A DNA stretch of 64,000 nt, from positions 186,001-250,000 of the forward strand of contig NC_057376.1 of NCBI RefSeq assembly GCF_016906535.1, read 5' to 3'. Position numbers and translations under genes: made by a program. This DNA is from Rhizoctonia solani. Lineage: Eukaryota; Basidiomycota; Agaricomycetes; Cantharellales; Ceratobasidiaceae. The notes below the pieces were generated by a model, which was not told the origin of the DNA, made no database searches, and saw nothing but the letters and a program-made list of their open reading frames with translations. Positions 30,210 to 46,642 of this stretch are shown here, piece by piece (position 1 is the first letter of the stretch; each line of letters opens with the position of its first letter).

Positions 30210-33200
30210 ATGCCCGCTAATTACTTGGAGATTCCCTCCGAGGCGCGAGCGCTCAGAAAACATATACAAGACCAGACATTGGCGTATGCAAAGCGCTACA
30301 TCACCACCGAGTAAGTTTGGTCGATATTAATATAAATGAAGGTTGGGACTGAACGGGCGGGCAGCTATGTACAGTTCACAGAGCAAGGTGTCGCAGAGGT
30401 TGTTTGTTATGTTACCAACGTAGACAATTCGTCGCTAACAAGACGGGTTAGATCTTCTCGGCGTGCCTTCATCCCGTGTCTCCGCATGCCCCAACCGACA
30501 TTTCACTCCCTGTCGATCCGGTAAACAAGCTCCTGGCGAGTCGAGCACAAGACCTCGTACCCTACACCGAAGAGTTCAAACTGTCTGTCGAGGAACAACA
30601 TGCCGTCAAGGGTGTTTTCGGGCGGGTGTTGGGATTAAAAAAGAGACCGATACCGAGTTTGGAAGGGATGCTGGCTGAGGAGCGTTAGTCCCACTCCATT
30701 CCTTTCGAGGCAACCGATTGACTTTTGAGGACAGCAAGCAAGCACAACTCGCCTTTGCGCCCGCTATCTCCTATACTTACTTCCCGAGCACGCAGAGAGA
30801 CGCCAAGGATACTACAACGTCCTCCGAAACAGGTTTTAGGAATGTTGCCTTCCAATATGGACGAAATACTCGAAAAAGCGCGCATACATCCGGTCAAGGA
30901 AGAAAAGATTGTGGATGAAATATTGGATAGAGATCAATATTTGTATGCTGATTTTCCTACTTCCACTAGCGATGAAAAAAGCTGATGAATGTAGGGATTT
31001 GGGATACACGATGACTCCTGAAATGATCGAGGAGTTCCGAGAATTAATGGCCCGTCTCCCGACCAAGAACAAAAATGTCTCGCCAGAAGGATACCAAGCA
31101 TTCCTCAGAGCCGAGTCTCCACTTCCAGAGAGAAATTTTCCCCGAGCAATATCACCACCTCTATTCCCCAGGAGTGAGACTATTGGGCTCGGAGGAAAGG
31201 GGAAAGCAGGGACCATCGGGAAAGAGGAATCCTTGAGTGGGCTCTTGGCTACAGTTGGCCCGGTGCTCGTACCTGTCGATAATCATGACTTTAGTTTGGA
31301 TGGGATAGCACAGGAGAGCATGAAAATGCTTTGCGGGGATATGGGTATGACCTCCCCGTGATTATGATGAATGGCTGATCGATTCCTATGAAAGACCATC
31401 TACCCGAGTCTCCTTCTCCTTCTCCGTCCCATCTCGAGCCCCCAACTCTCCAGTGGTCCTCATCAGATGCGGCCCAACCATCTTCTCCGCACCCTCAAAC
31501 ACCACGACCCTCGCATCCTAGTGAAATGGCATTCCTAGCTAGTTCGCCTCCCGACTCGTACGCAAGGATAACCAAGATTGCAAAATTCGGTACGTTGGGT
31601 TTCTGCTTCAGAATAACGGCAGGTGCCGATTCATGCTGCAGACGAAGTCCTGTTCCCAAAGGACCAAATGAGGGGAAGAAAGTTGCCTCCCAAAAACGAC
31701 CAGCCCAAGTGAATTGCATCCCTTTGATCGAATGTCTGCTGAAGCGTTTGCAGGTTTTCCGAATTTATAGCAGGTCTTAATTGCCCTGTCCCAATCCGTC
31801 CTCCTCAACATATCGCTCCATCAATCGCAACAATTCTCGTGCCGGGAACTCCTAGCGCAACCTCACGGAGCGACTCGGTGGTTGGACAACCAAACGATGA
31901 AGTCGACGAGCTCGCAGACGACTATTCAGCCGGGATCTTGACCCGGACAGGGTCGAGAAATCCAAGTCGGAGGACCTCGAGGAATTTCAGTCGGAAGGGT
32001 TCCAAGCTTAGCAGGGTCGCTTCGACGGTTTCGATCCAAACAGGAAGCCAAGCGAGTGTTCCGTCTGATGTGGATCAGTTGGCAGATGATGATACTCTTG
32101 TCGCATGTGTTGTTGAACAATTGACAGAGGGGGTCGGGGATCCATTTGAGTATATTATGAAGGAAAGGTTCGAAGAGAAGGAAATGTTCATGTTGGACGG
32201 TGTGTTATGTTCCTTTGCTAATTCGAGAGCTGACATTGACTTGACGCAGTTCCGGACTTGCCTCCTCCAAACGTGCATAAGCGGGATGGCCCACCTATCC
32301 CTGCCAACCTTGCAGACACCAGCTCTCAAATCGGACTTTCTCGAGCGGGAGGTATCCAGTCGTTGCAGCTCGAGTTGGATTGGAGGTGCGCTTTGGATGT
32401 AGTTGTGCCTTTACTTTGGCTAATGTTTGATAGGGTAACGATACCTGGCGAACGGCCTCCCACTCACGAGCAAGTCGTCAAGGTAGATGCTCCTTATGGA
32501 GATGAGACCAAATCCGAAGCAAAAGGGATGATAAAATCCTTTTTGGCGAGGTTGGATCGGGAGCCTGCCGCTGCAGGAGTATTCGAAGAGGAAGAACCCG
32601 AGGTTGACATGGGTGGAATCCGGGCGAGGGACGACATGAAACTCGTCTTGACCAAAGAAGAGCGGGAGATGTTGTATGGTAGGTGTATATTCGATGTTTG
32701 ACGGTTGGTGTTAATTTCTATAGGGGCGAGACGGAAACCCCAGCTCGTAGATGACGAACATTTCGATGACTCGATTCCAACCGGTATCCACGAGTCCGTT
32801 GCGGAGGAAGGAGCCCCAGTACCTACGCAAACCAGCTTTGTCCCACTTTCATTTGGATCAGAGCGGCCGGAAGAAATTTGGGACATGGATTCACAGCCTA
32901 TTGAATACGAAGAATCCGATTATCCAGTCCACAAGGTCGCTGGACAAGAAAACGAGCTGGAGTACCAAGAGCATCACACTCTGGAACCGCAAACTCACAC
33001 AGGATACGAACCAGAGAGTACATGCTATGGCGATTCAGGGGACCAGGGTTACGGTCAACCGAAGGAATATCTCAATGACGAGGACGAGCAGCCGCCCATT
33101 TACCAAGACGAACTGGATTCGCAAGTTGCGATCGAGAAAGACCAGACGCAAGGACAGCACCTCGTGGACGATTGGTTTGAAATCCTGGAGCAGACACAGG

Positions 33201-34426
33201 AGGACCCTCGATCAAACCACCAAGTCGACTACATCGAGGTCGAGGACTCGCCGCCGCCCATTCGCACCCTGTCCAACGACGTTGCTCGCGTACTCGTTCG
33301 TCCCGACTCGACCAACCTGGAGATTCCGCTAGAATGGAAAGACGTTCAACCTTCTCATTTGGTCAAACACAAGTTGGCATCGTTTATGCATGTCAGGACG
33401 GGAAAGCCTCAGCCTGTTACGGACATGGACGTTCGACCTCGTTCTCTAGAGCCAGAGCCGTATCCTGACCCAGAACGAACAGGGCCGTATCCTATTCCTT
33501 CAGATATCCAAGCCATGCTTACCCTCGCACCCAAGGAACTCGAAGACTCTGGACCCGTACGGTATAGGATCGTATGTAGTATGCAAGTCATCCAGAACCG
33601 CGCGCTTGTTCAAGCCCTCGAGCATCCAAACGTAAACCTCGAATTAATTGAACGAGGTGGAGAAGTAGCAGGGGTTTTCCCATGGCAAGACACAAGCCCG
33701 CCTCTCCATGGAGCCTCGCTCGCAATCGACCCTTGTACCGCAGTGATACTTGTCCCCTTGGCGGATTTACCTTGTCCAGATGCGGTCCCTGCTCTTTCCC
33801 GGTTGCTTCAAAGTCTCCTAAGCAGATACGACACCATCTCGCTCGTCCTCGAAGCATATTCCAAGTCCAAGAGCAATATTGAATTGGACCCGTTTACACC
33901 GCCTGCTCGAAAGGCACTTGCGTCGGTTCGGCGAGCTGTTGCGCTGATCAATGGGAGTTTGAACAGGGTGGGTGTGAGAGTTGGGATCGCGAGATGCGCA
34001 GAAGAGTGTGCGAAGTTGGTACGGCGTGTTGTTTGTCTCGCGGCGCAGGAATGGGACGGCGCATGGGAAGTGTGGGGAACGAGAGAATGGATAGGGGATG
34101 AAGAGTTTTTCGTGAGTCCCACCCTATACTCATTTCAATATTTAATTTGATCGACGTTGTTAGGAAGAGCCAGAGCTGAGCTCTGTGCCCGGGATGAACC
34201 TATTTGCATCCATCACGATTCTAGCTCAAACGACGATTGATGAGTTGTTGACTATGAGTCCGGAAGAACGAAGTAGGCTGTTTGAGCCCTCTGTCGGTCC
34301 TGTGCGAATCGTAAGTGTGCATGTGATTCCGACAAAGAGGGGAGATTGAAGAGTTTCCAGGCTGCGTTAAACGATGCGATCGAGCGGGGTCGGGAGAGAG
34401 TCGAGCGGATGGAGGGTGTAGAGTAA
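30210..34426 (+). CDS. XPF/ERCC4-like and helix-hairpin-helix protein, candidate Zip2/SHOC1 meiotic crossover factor
   Basis: Multi-exon gene encoding more than 1,100 residues. Early exons 30210-30310, 30365-30398, 30452-30683 and 30735-31344 join in phase, as do later junctions near 31395, 31642, 31752, 32250, 32434 and 32725. The N-terminal half has no named domain ([25 protein letters not shown]-like charged helices). A long acidic Glu/Tyr/Gln-rich linker follows. The C-terminus looks like a degenerate ERCC4 nuclease fold ([41 protein letters not shown]) lacking the ERKxxxD catalytic signature, then a (HhH)2-like tail ([40 protein letters not shown]; exons to 34426). Inactive XPF folds with HhH occur in Zip2/SHOC1 and Eme1/Mms4; the large unique N-terminus favours Zip2/SHOC1. 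One extra A in the A-run at 30972-30977 would need removal for the frame to continue. Confidence 0.55.
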
Positions 34427-34996
34427 AAGGGGGTGACCAGTGTAGTAGTACGAGCACAATACCCAAGGAGCAAGTTCTCCGAAATATAAAAGCCAAGCAA
34501 GAGACGAGAACGTATTTAGCAAGCGCTATAAGCCTATTAGCGGAAAGGCAACCGAATAGGATCCATCGGTGTAGATCCGGCCCGAAATAGGGGCCAGGAG
34601 ATAAATGAATGAGGGTCGAGCTAGCACGCAAATGAACACATGAATGACGCGCACTATGCTACACAAAGGTCATGACATACTCTTTCACAAGTCGAACCAT
34701 GTATGCGTCCGGAGTCCAACACACCCGACGCCCAAATGTCGATAGCCCCAAGCGTAGGAACCTAGTCTAGCGCAGGGGAGGGTCCCTGAAAAGGAAACAA
34801 AGTCACGTGCGGTTGACATATTACCATCATCGATGACGCAACGAGGTGTACCTTGTGACCTATTGCGCTTGTCCGAAGTAGGATGGTATTTAATCCTGCT
34901 CGGTTTGCCGGGAGGGGGTTGCTCTGTGCTCCTTCATCCTTTCTTTGAAGGTCTCTCTCTAGCTGTGATTAGTGGATTAGCGTTGATCAAGACACG
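34427..34996. other. intergenic region
   Basis: 3' flank of the XPF-like gene and promoter of the membrane-protein gene. Nothing coding is supported. Confidence 0.4.
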
Positions 34997-36224
<1,228 letters not shown>

Positions 36225-36579
36225 GCGCAGGAGGTGGGCGCTTGAATGTGCCAAGTTGATTCAAGTTGTTGTTGTGTGATGGGACATTTTTCTCGAGTGG
36301 AGTGAGCACAAGTTTGTAATGTACAGTAAATGAAAAGCGATGCGGTTCAGAATGATTTGCCGGGTGCGCATTCTCGCCCCCTCTTGCACGCACTAGAGAG
36401 CAAGGAGTGTTCCGGACCCGTGGCCAGCTCCCGGGGGATCGGGCAGATCGCAGATGAGGTGCGGCGAATGTGCCTCAAGTGGTGCGTGGTTAATGCCAAG
36501 TCACGTGGCAGTGGAGGGCTGGATATAGAGGGGTTCCGTAACGATTGGGTGAGCCCCTCGTTTGGACCCCTCTTGTGTT
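36225..36579. other. intergenic region
   Basis: About 350 bp between the seven-helix gene and the Srf1-like gene. No coding sequence is supported. Confidence 0.35.
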
Positions 36580-40996
<4,417 letters not shown>

Positions 40997-42255
40997 TGAA
41001 CGATGGGGGACTATGGTATTCTCTATCTATGTGTCTATACATTGTAGACTTTTATGACGGGCTACGCACTTGGCGTTTGAGCGACGCGCTCCTTGCTGTT
41101 CCCTCTTTCTTTCTTTCTCTCTCTTCTTCAATCTGTCGTCGTATGTATCTGGGAGGGAAGAGAATAGGACAAAACGAACCTCGGCGCCAAAGAAAACGCA
41201 ACCCGCTTCTTTTTCTTTTTTCCTTTTCTTTTTTTGCTGCACTCATACCAAGCCTTTGACCCACGCATTATCACTACCCTTTTTGTACCACGCATTTTGT
41301 GTAGATGTATCATCTTATGATTCTTTTTTTCTCTCTCACTGATTGTTCTTGTTGTGTTTGTGACTCTTTCTGTTGTTGTTCATGAGAATATGAGTATATT
41401 ATGATGGTTGGTTTCTATGCGATCAGAAGGGTGTATTTCGGAATGTTGAGCAACGTCGTGGTGTGATGTTCGATTCGAAGGCTGGTGCAATTTCAAGGGC
41501 GTCTCAATCATACCGGTGTACCTAGCCCTTTGACGGGAGGGAGAACCATTCATCCAAGTAAAAGGGTGCTCATGTATGCACACAACCTTTGACCTCGACT
41601 CCCGCCTCGTACCGCATCCATCCAGCACACACACCATCTCGGTATCCATGTTCCAGAACCGTTCGGTATGTTAACTTTTTTTTTTTTTTTCAAAAGGTAA
41701 CATATTCGTTCGATCCGTCGGGGACCTTGTCGCCTTCAAGTTCTCTCAAAGTGAGGTGAGCTCATGGACATGGTTGAATGGTACAAGTTGGATACCCGGA
41801 TATAGGGGACCGGTTCTTAGCTTCGGCACCATAATCGAGTACCCTTTGGTATACCCTACTAGAGCGAGCACGTTAATTTTGCCCGACGGTTATTATGATG
41901 ATACGCTTCGGCGGCGAATATACATATCACGGTCGATTTTCGCTCTAGACGCCGGGGGGGTTGCAGCGTGTTTGCGCGGTTTTTGCTCCAGTCGTGTTCA
42001 AGGATCGCGATTCAAGTGGCCGGATAGGTAAACAAAATAAAACGAAAAATTTGGGAATCATGCACTATGTATTAGAGTCGGTAGTGTATAGATGTTACCG
42101 GAAAGTCCGGGATTTCTGGCAGGCGTCATGGACCTCGGACAACTGTTTGCTTCTTCTCCTCCCCTGTGGCTAGATGTCTCCCCCACAAATCACCGGACGT
42201 TCCAACCAACGGTCAATGACACCAAAAGGGACTGTGGCCAAATTTCTTTCTTTCT
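40997..42255. other. intergenic region with poly-T tract
   Basis: 3' flank of the Srf1-like gene (T-rich, pyrimidine-rich) and 3' flank of the minus-strand hypothetical gene. A run of about 15 T lies near 41678. Several short ORFs have no supporting features. Confidence 0.4.
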
Positions 42256-42959
42256 TTAGAGACCGAGCTGTTCTTTTCCTTTTTCCTTGGCCTCGTATTC
42301 TTCCCGCTCGGCTTGAATATTGGCGGTACCGAAATCGGTCGGGTCCGTATCGGAGTATTCCTCGCCGCTATCGGAGGAGTCGGACTCGCTCGGGAATACG
42401 AGCCATCTTCTTCGTCATCGTCGTCGCCTTCGTCCGCGATAGCCAGATCCGCAAAAGCTACTTGGACTGTCGAGGTTGACGCTTCTGGTGCAGCTTCAGG
42501 TTCAGAAGAGGCCGAAGGAGAAGGAGCGCCAACCGGCGTTGCTGTTTCTTTGAGTATGTGAGCCAGTTCTTGGGAAGGTGGCTTGGTACACGAGCGGTCC
42601 TCAGCGCAGAAGGTGAGCGCCTAAACAAGTCAGAGGGGAGTTCAGTTGCTATTTTTGGAAGGGAGCTTGGATTGCAAGCCTACGCGTTCAAAATCTTGGG
42701 TGCTACATCCTGTGAGTCTAAAGGTGATTCAGAATTGGCTCCCTCTATTTCAATTGAGAAAGATGAGAGATCAAGGTTAGAGTGCCGTATGTATGCGCGG
42801 ATAAGGAAGATGTGCTTGCCTTGAATGATACCCATCCGTTTGGCAATGTCGATGTCTACATGGTATATATCGCCTGTGGCGACAACTTCAACCTCGACTT
42901 GTTCAGTGCCGGTGCTCCATACTGGCTTAGCCAAAGGGAAGACTCTTTCTCGGAGGACA
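42256..42959 (-). CDS. hypothetical acidic protein (conserved-looking, with two apparent frameshifts)
   Basis: Minus-strand gene reconstructed from three coding blocks. The ATG at 42957-42959 opens MSSEKESSLWLSQYGAPAL, then coding appears to slip by one base near 42895 into VEVEVVATGDIYHVDIDIAK and KHIFLIRAYIRHSNLDL (to about 42700). After a probable intron (about 42610-42700) comes ELAHILKETATPVGAP, a Pro/Ser/Glu linker and VAFADLAIADEGDDDDEED. Another one-base slip near 42385 leads to SESDSSDSGEEYSDTDPTDF and the end GKEQLGL (stop 42256). Both slips lie beside short homopolymers. I do not recognise the family. Codon-like composition and charge make a real gene more likely than chance. Confidence 0.4.
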
Positions 42960-43643
42960 TTGAACGTGCAGCAGAGGGTCAATAAAACTGAACGGGGGTG
43001 TAAACGAACAAGCCACGAGAGGTTTTCGAGTAGAGTTGGGTACTGTTTTCGAGAGCAGCGTACACTATATATACTTCCTCCTTCCTACACGTGCCAATAT
43101 TGTTTGCGTGGTGGTTGTCCGTAGGATCCGCGTCCAGAGGAGTCAGTCCTATCTCACGTGACCGCGATAGCTGGCGCGTCACAGCATTCCGAACGTGAGT
43201 CGCCATGATCCGAGCTGATTGATCAGCAAATGGTACCTATCGATAAAATCGATAGAGAGTATCGGTGCCCTGTAAACAGACCCCGCCCCAGTCGCGTTTT
43301 GGGCGCATTCTGAAGCATATTCAATTGGCTCATCCTTGAACACAGGAGTATCGTACGATGGATTCAACCAATCGGATCATGAGCCAGTGACTTATCTATG
43401 AGTTCATATCAGCTGGACCAGGGGAGAGATGTCGACGTTGTGGCAGTGAGTACGGAATTTGTTTGTGAATCTCTTTTGAATCATGCTTATCTGTTGAATG
43501 GCTAGTGCTCATGGTACCTGCTGTTCTTTTAAGGCCTATAGCGCGCCATACCTAACCACCTGCTGGTATTTGCTTAACTAATACAGCGTCATTGTGTATC
43601 ATCATCATTCACAAGCCCTCTATTCACGGACGTCTCTTCAACG
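42960..43643. other. divergent promoter region
   Basis: Lies between the hypothetical acidic-protein gene (minus) and the aldo/keto reductase (plus), so it is probably a shared upstream region. An inverted repeat CTATCGAT-AAA-ATCGATAG lies at 43238-43256. No coding sequence is supported. Confidence 0.4.
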
Positions 43644-44743
43644 ATGACACCAACCAACCTTCCAAAAATTATCTACGGCACTGCCTGGTGGGTCCAATAC
43701 GTGCTACCTCGTGGTCGAGTCTCAATAATTGTATCTCAAACAGGAAAAAAGAGCAAACGAAAGCACTGGTCATTCAGGCTATTCAACAGGTGCGCCTTGG
43801 TGAATAATTCCAAAATAAAAACAATTAATTCTTCGACAGGGATTCCGAGGGATTGACACTGCTTGCCAGCCTAAACACTATCGGTAGGTTTATTATGACA
43901 GTTTAGGTCCGAAAAACTGATTTGTTTCCAAAATATAGCGAAGATCTGGTAGGCGAAGCACTAGCTGAGTTGTATGAGAAAAACCAAGTGACTCGAGAAG
44001 ACATTTTTGTTCAAACCAAGTATGTAGAGATTCGGCTTCGCTTTTTATTGATTCGACGTCGCATATAATCTCGTCTGCGTATGTAGGTATACTCCTATCG
44101 GAGGTCATGATCGTTCCCAACCAATTCCATACGATCCCTCAGTGCCTATCCCAGTTCAGATTCGCACCTCCCTACAAAAATCTTTATCCAATTTAAGGAC
44201 TGCCTGGCTCGACAGTTACTTGCTTCATTCTCCTCTGGAGACTACCAGCCATACCAAAGAAGCTTGGAATACATTGTGCGATCTCAGGAAAGAAGGCTTG
44301 GTCCGACGAATCGGGGTTTCTAATACGTACGATGTCCAGGCCCTGGAGCTTTTGCAATCAATTGGGGAGGTAGATGTTGTACAGAATCGGTGGTACGAAG
44401 GAAACGCTTGGGATGCTCAAGTGCATAAATATTGTTTGGAAAATAAGATTGCTTACCAGTATGTCTTCATGTCAAAGAATTCACGAGTTCTAATATTGCT
44501 TGACCCAGGTCGTTCTGGACACTGACAGGAAGCCCGTCGTTATACCGGCACCCCTTGATTACCAACATTGCACACAGCCAAAATGCCACCAACGCTCAGG
44601 TTGTTTATAAATTCGTACAGTCATTAGGTATTATCCCTTTGGCAGGAAGCACCAACGCACAACATATGAAGGATGGCCTGGAGTCAGACGAAATTAGCCT
44701 TCACGAGCACCTCGATAGTCTCAAGGGATTGGTTGGACATTAG
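43644..44743 (+). CDS. aldo/keto reductase
   Basis: 273 residues in six exons: 43644-43687, 43744-43789, 43840-43883, 43939-44019, 44087-44458, 44509-44743 (822 nt). NADPH-dependent carbonyl reductase of the AKR (beta/alpha)8 barrel type. The catalytic tetrad is visible: Asp in GIDTA, Tyr in KHYREDLVG, Lys in QTKYTP, His in LLHSPLE. Further AKR signatures are RRIGVSNTYD, VVQNRWYEG and the cofactor-site IIPLAGSTNAQHM. The frame is intact. The stop codon is only six bases from the stop of the convergent dehydratase gene, so the 3' UTRs must overlap. Substrate is not deducible. Confidence 0.85.
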
Positions 44744-44749
44744 CTCGCT

Positions 44750-45400
44750 TCATTCAATTTTTTCAGTGCGAACGCCTATCAAATCTTCATATTTAGGAAT
44801 ACAATCTCCAGTGGGATGGCCTCTTTCGACAACTTTGTGATGATTGAGCAGGGGATTGATAAGCAGTGCCATGCGAATATCGCGCAGCGTGATCCCAGGC
44901 CATCGAGCGACAAGTGTATGAGAATTGGTAGAATTGTGAGGTATTGCCGATCCTTCGACTGTGTCATGAGTATCCAGGGCGATGGCTACATTAACACGGT
45001 CAAAAATCACAATCGTTGGATGATGCTGTCAAACATCGTCAGGACGCGTAGGGTTATGTGTATAGTTAGGACAAGCCTTTTCGGACCTTGCCAAGGCTGC
45101 CACATCATTCACATAATTCATGGCAACATTGAACGAGGAAAAGCGCCCCGAGTGTCGTAGCTCCCACCAAGTAGCAGTACAGCCTAGCTGCTTAAAACGT
45201 TTGCTCGTCTGTCGGAAGTACCAACCATTCTCTCGTAGGATGTCAATGTGACTTGTCAAGTCTTTCTCGGTAATCAATGGCACCGGACAAGGTGGAAATA
45301 GTGGTAGAGAGTGAGGAGATACAGTGTCTATCCCTGAATGGCTTGAAGGGTTTAGTGCCGCCAGAATTTTCGAGGTACGCACAAGTCCGAATGCCAGCAT
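44750..45400 (-). CDS. pterin-4a-carbinolamine dehydratase (4a-hydroxytetrahydrobiopterin dehydratase), copy 1
   Basis: 184 residues in three exons: 45400-45379, 45333-45077, 45025-44750 (555 nt). The enzyme dehydrates 4a-hydroxytetrahydropterin to recycle the pterin cofactor. Signatures: NGWYFRQ, LRHSGRFSSF, AMNYVNDVAALARSEK, the active-site HHPTIVIFDRVNVAIAL and THD, then ITLRDIRMALLINPLL. The C-terminus is longer than in most family members, with a Ser/Asn/His-rich insert between THD and the last helix. The second intron (45026-45076) has a GC donor (AAAAG then GCTTGT), while the paralogue has GT at the same place. The first intron (45334-45378) is 45 nt and could be retained without breaking the frame. 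Convergent with the reductase. Confidence 0.82.
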
Positions 45401-46002
45401 TTAAATGGCCGAAAGGAAACTTTCGTTAGCAACAAATTCACTGAGAACAGATCGAGAGGGGCTTTATGGACTTAAGGTTTGAAATTGTGGAATCCTCATA
45501 TACATATCATTTAGTGTGTATTATAGGGGAATGTATCTCGATGCGCGCGAAGCGCGCTCCCACGGCGCGAAATTCCCACAACATCACATACACTTATTTC
45601 TATTGTAAATACTCGAATAAGGGGGTTACATGCACTGTGAGGCCAATCACTCAACAAGGGCAACCGAGAAGGTTACGAAGCACATCCCCAAAACTAGCAT
45701 AATAGCTATACATGACGAAAATGTAAAAGTCCGAGAAGGAGGCTTACAACTAGCAAACTAAACGGAAACTGCCTTTCTGGATCCAGGTCTGGGCTACGTA
45801 AGTTTGAGCAGTTTGTACTGCATAGCATCAATCAATCATAAAGTCCGATACCAGGATGGTAAATTTAGCGGTGCTTTGGGGCCTTCCATTGGGCCAAAGA
45901 AGTTTGTTGGTATTTCACTCTTTCGATAACTCAGTGAGGTATCTTCATGGGTGCCTGGAAAATCTCAAAGGATTGGTCGAACACTTGATTGGGCTATTGT
46001 AA
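45401..46002. other. promoter of dehydratase copy 1 plus duplicated tail of the aldo/keto reductase
   Basis: 45543-45558 is a GCGCG-AAG-CGCGC inverted repeat that has a counterpart upstream of copy 2. From about 45930 to 46002, the plus strand is a diverged copy of the last coding segment of the aldo/keto reductase (the LKGLV region, 44690-44745), sitting next to dehydratase copy 2 exactly as the original sits next to copy 1. Confidence 0.65.
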
Positions 46003-46642
46003 TTAATTAGATTTTTCAATGTTAACCCCCATTAAATCTTCATATCTAGGAATAGGATCCTCGGTAGGGGGGCTCCGGTCGATAACTTTGTAAAGATCAA
46101 GGAGCGGATTGATAAGTAACGCCATGCGAATATCACGCAGTGTTATTCCAGGGTGACGGGTGGCTGGTGCATGCAAATCGGTGGAGGGTGCGTCTATTAT
46201 GGGAGGTTTGGCCGTATCATGAGTAATGAGAGCGATCGCTACATTGACGCGGTCGAAAATAACAATTGTTGGATGATGCTAACCAGGTGATCTTAGAACG
46301 TGTAATATCGTATGTATGGTTGAATCACACCTTTTCAGATTTTGCCAGGTTCGCCACATCGTTTACATAACCCATAGCCGCCTTGAATGAGGGAAAGCGC
46401 CCCGAGTGTCGGAGCTCCCACATGTCATTTTGCTCAATGTTCCTATTTGACTGTCGAAAATGCCATCCGTTCCCCCGTAGAGCGTTAATGTGGGTTTCCA
46501 AGTCTTGCTGGGTGATTAATGGCACTGGTGAAGGTAGAGATGGCGGTAGAGAGCTCGTCGGAGCCACATCTAATCATTGCTGACTTCAAGGATCGAAGAG
46601 TTCATGAGGATTAGAGATACGCACAAGTCCGAATGCTAACAT
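46003..46642 (-). CDS. pterin-4a-carbinolamine dehydratase, copy 2
   Basis: 178 residues in three exons: 46642-46621, 46569-46331, 46278-46003 (537 nt). Same family signatures as copy 1: NGWHFRQ, LRHSGRFPSF, GYVNDVANLAKSEK, HHPTIVIFDRVNVAIAL, THD, GITLRDIRMALLINPLL. The first exon (MLAFGLV) is nearly identical to that of copy 1, and a 51-nt intron (46570-46620) removes two in-frame TGA codons, so the gene is intact only when spliced. The second intron is GT-AG. Sequence and neighbours show that it arose by tandem duplication with copy 1. Confidence 0.8.

Noticed and set aside
33588..34122. Minus-strand ORFs opposite the XPF-like domain
   Set aside because: Antisense shadows of a long, well-spliced plus-strand coding region.
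45936..46002. Second aldo/keto reductase gene next to dehydratase copy 2
   Set aside because: Only the last codons are recognisable, with no start or catalytic residues, so it is treated as a duplication remnant.
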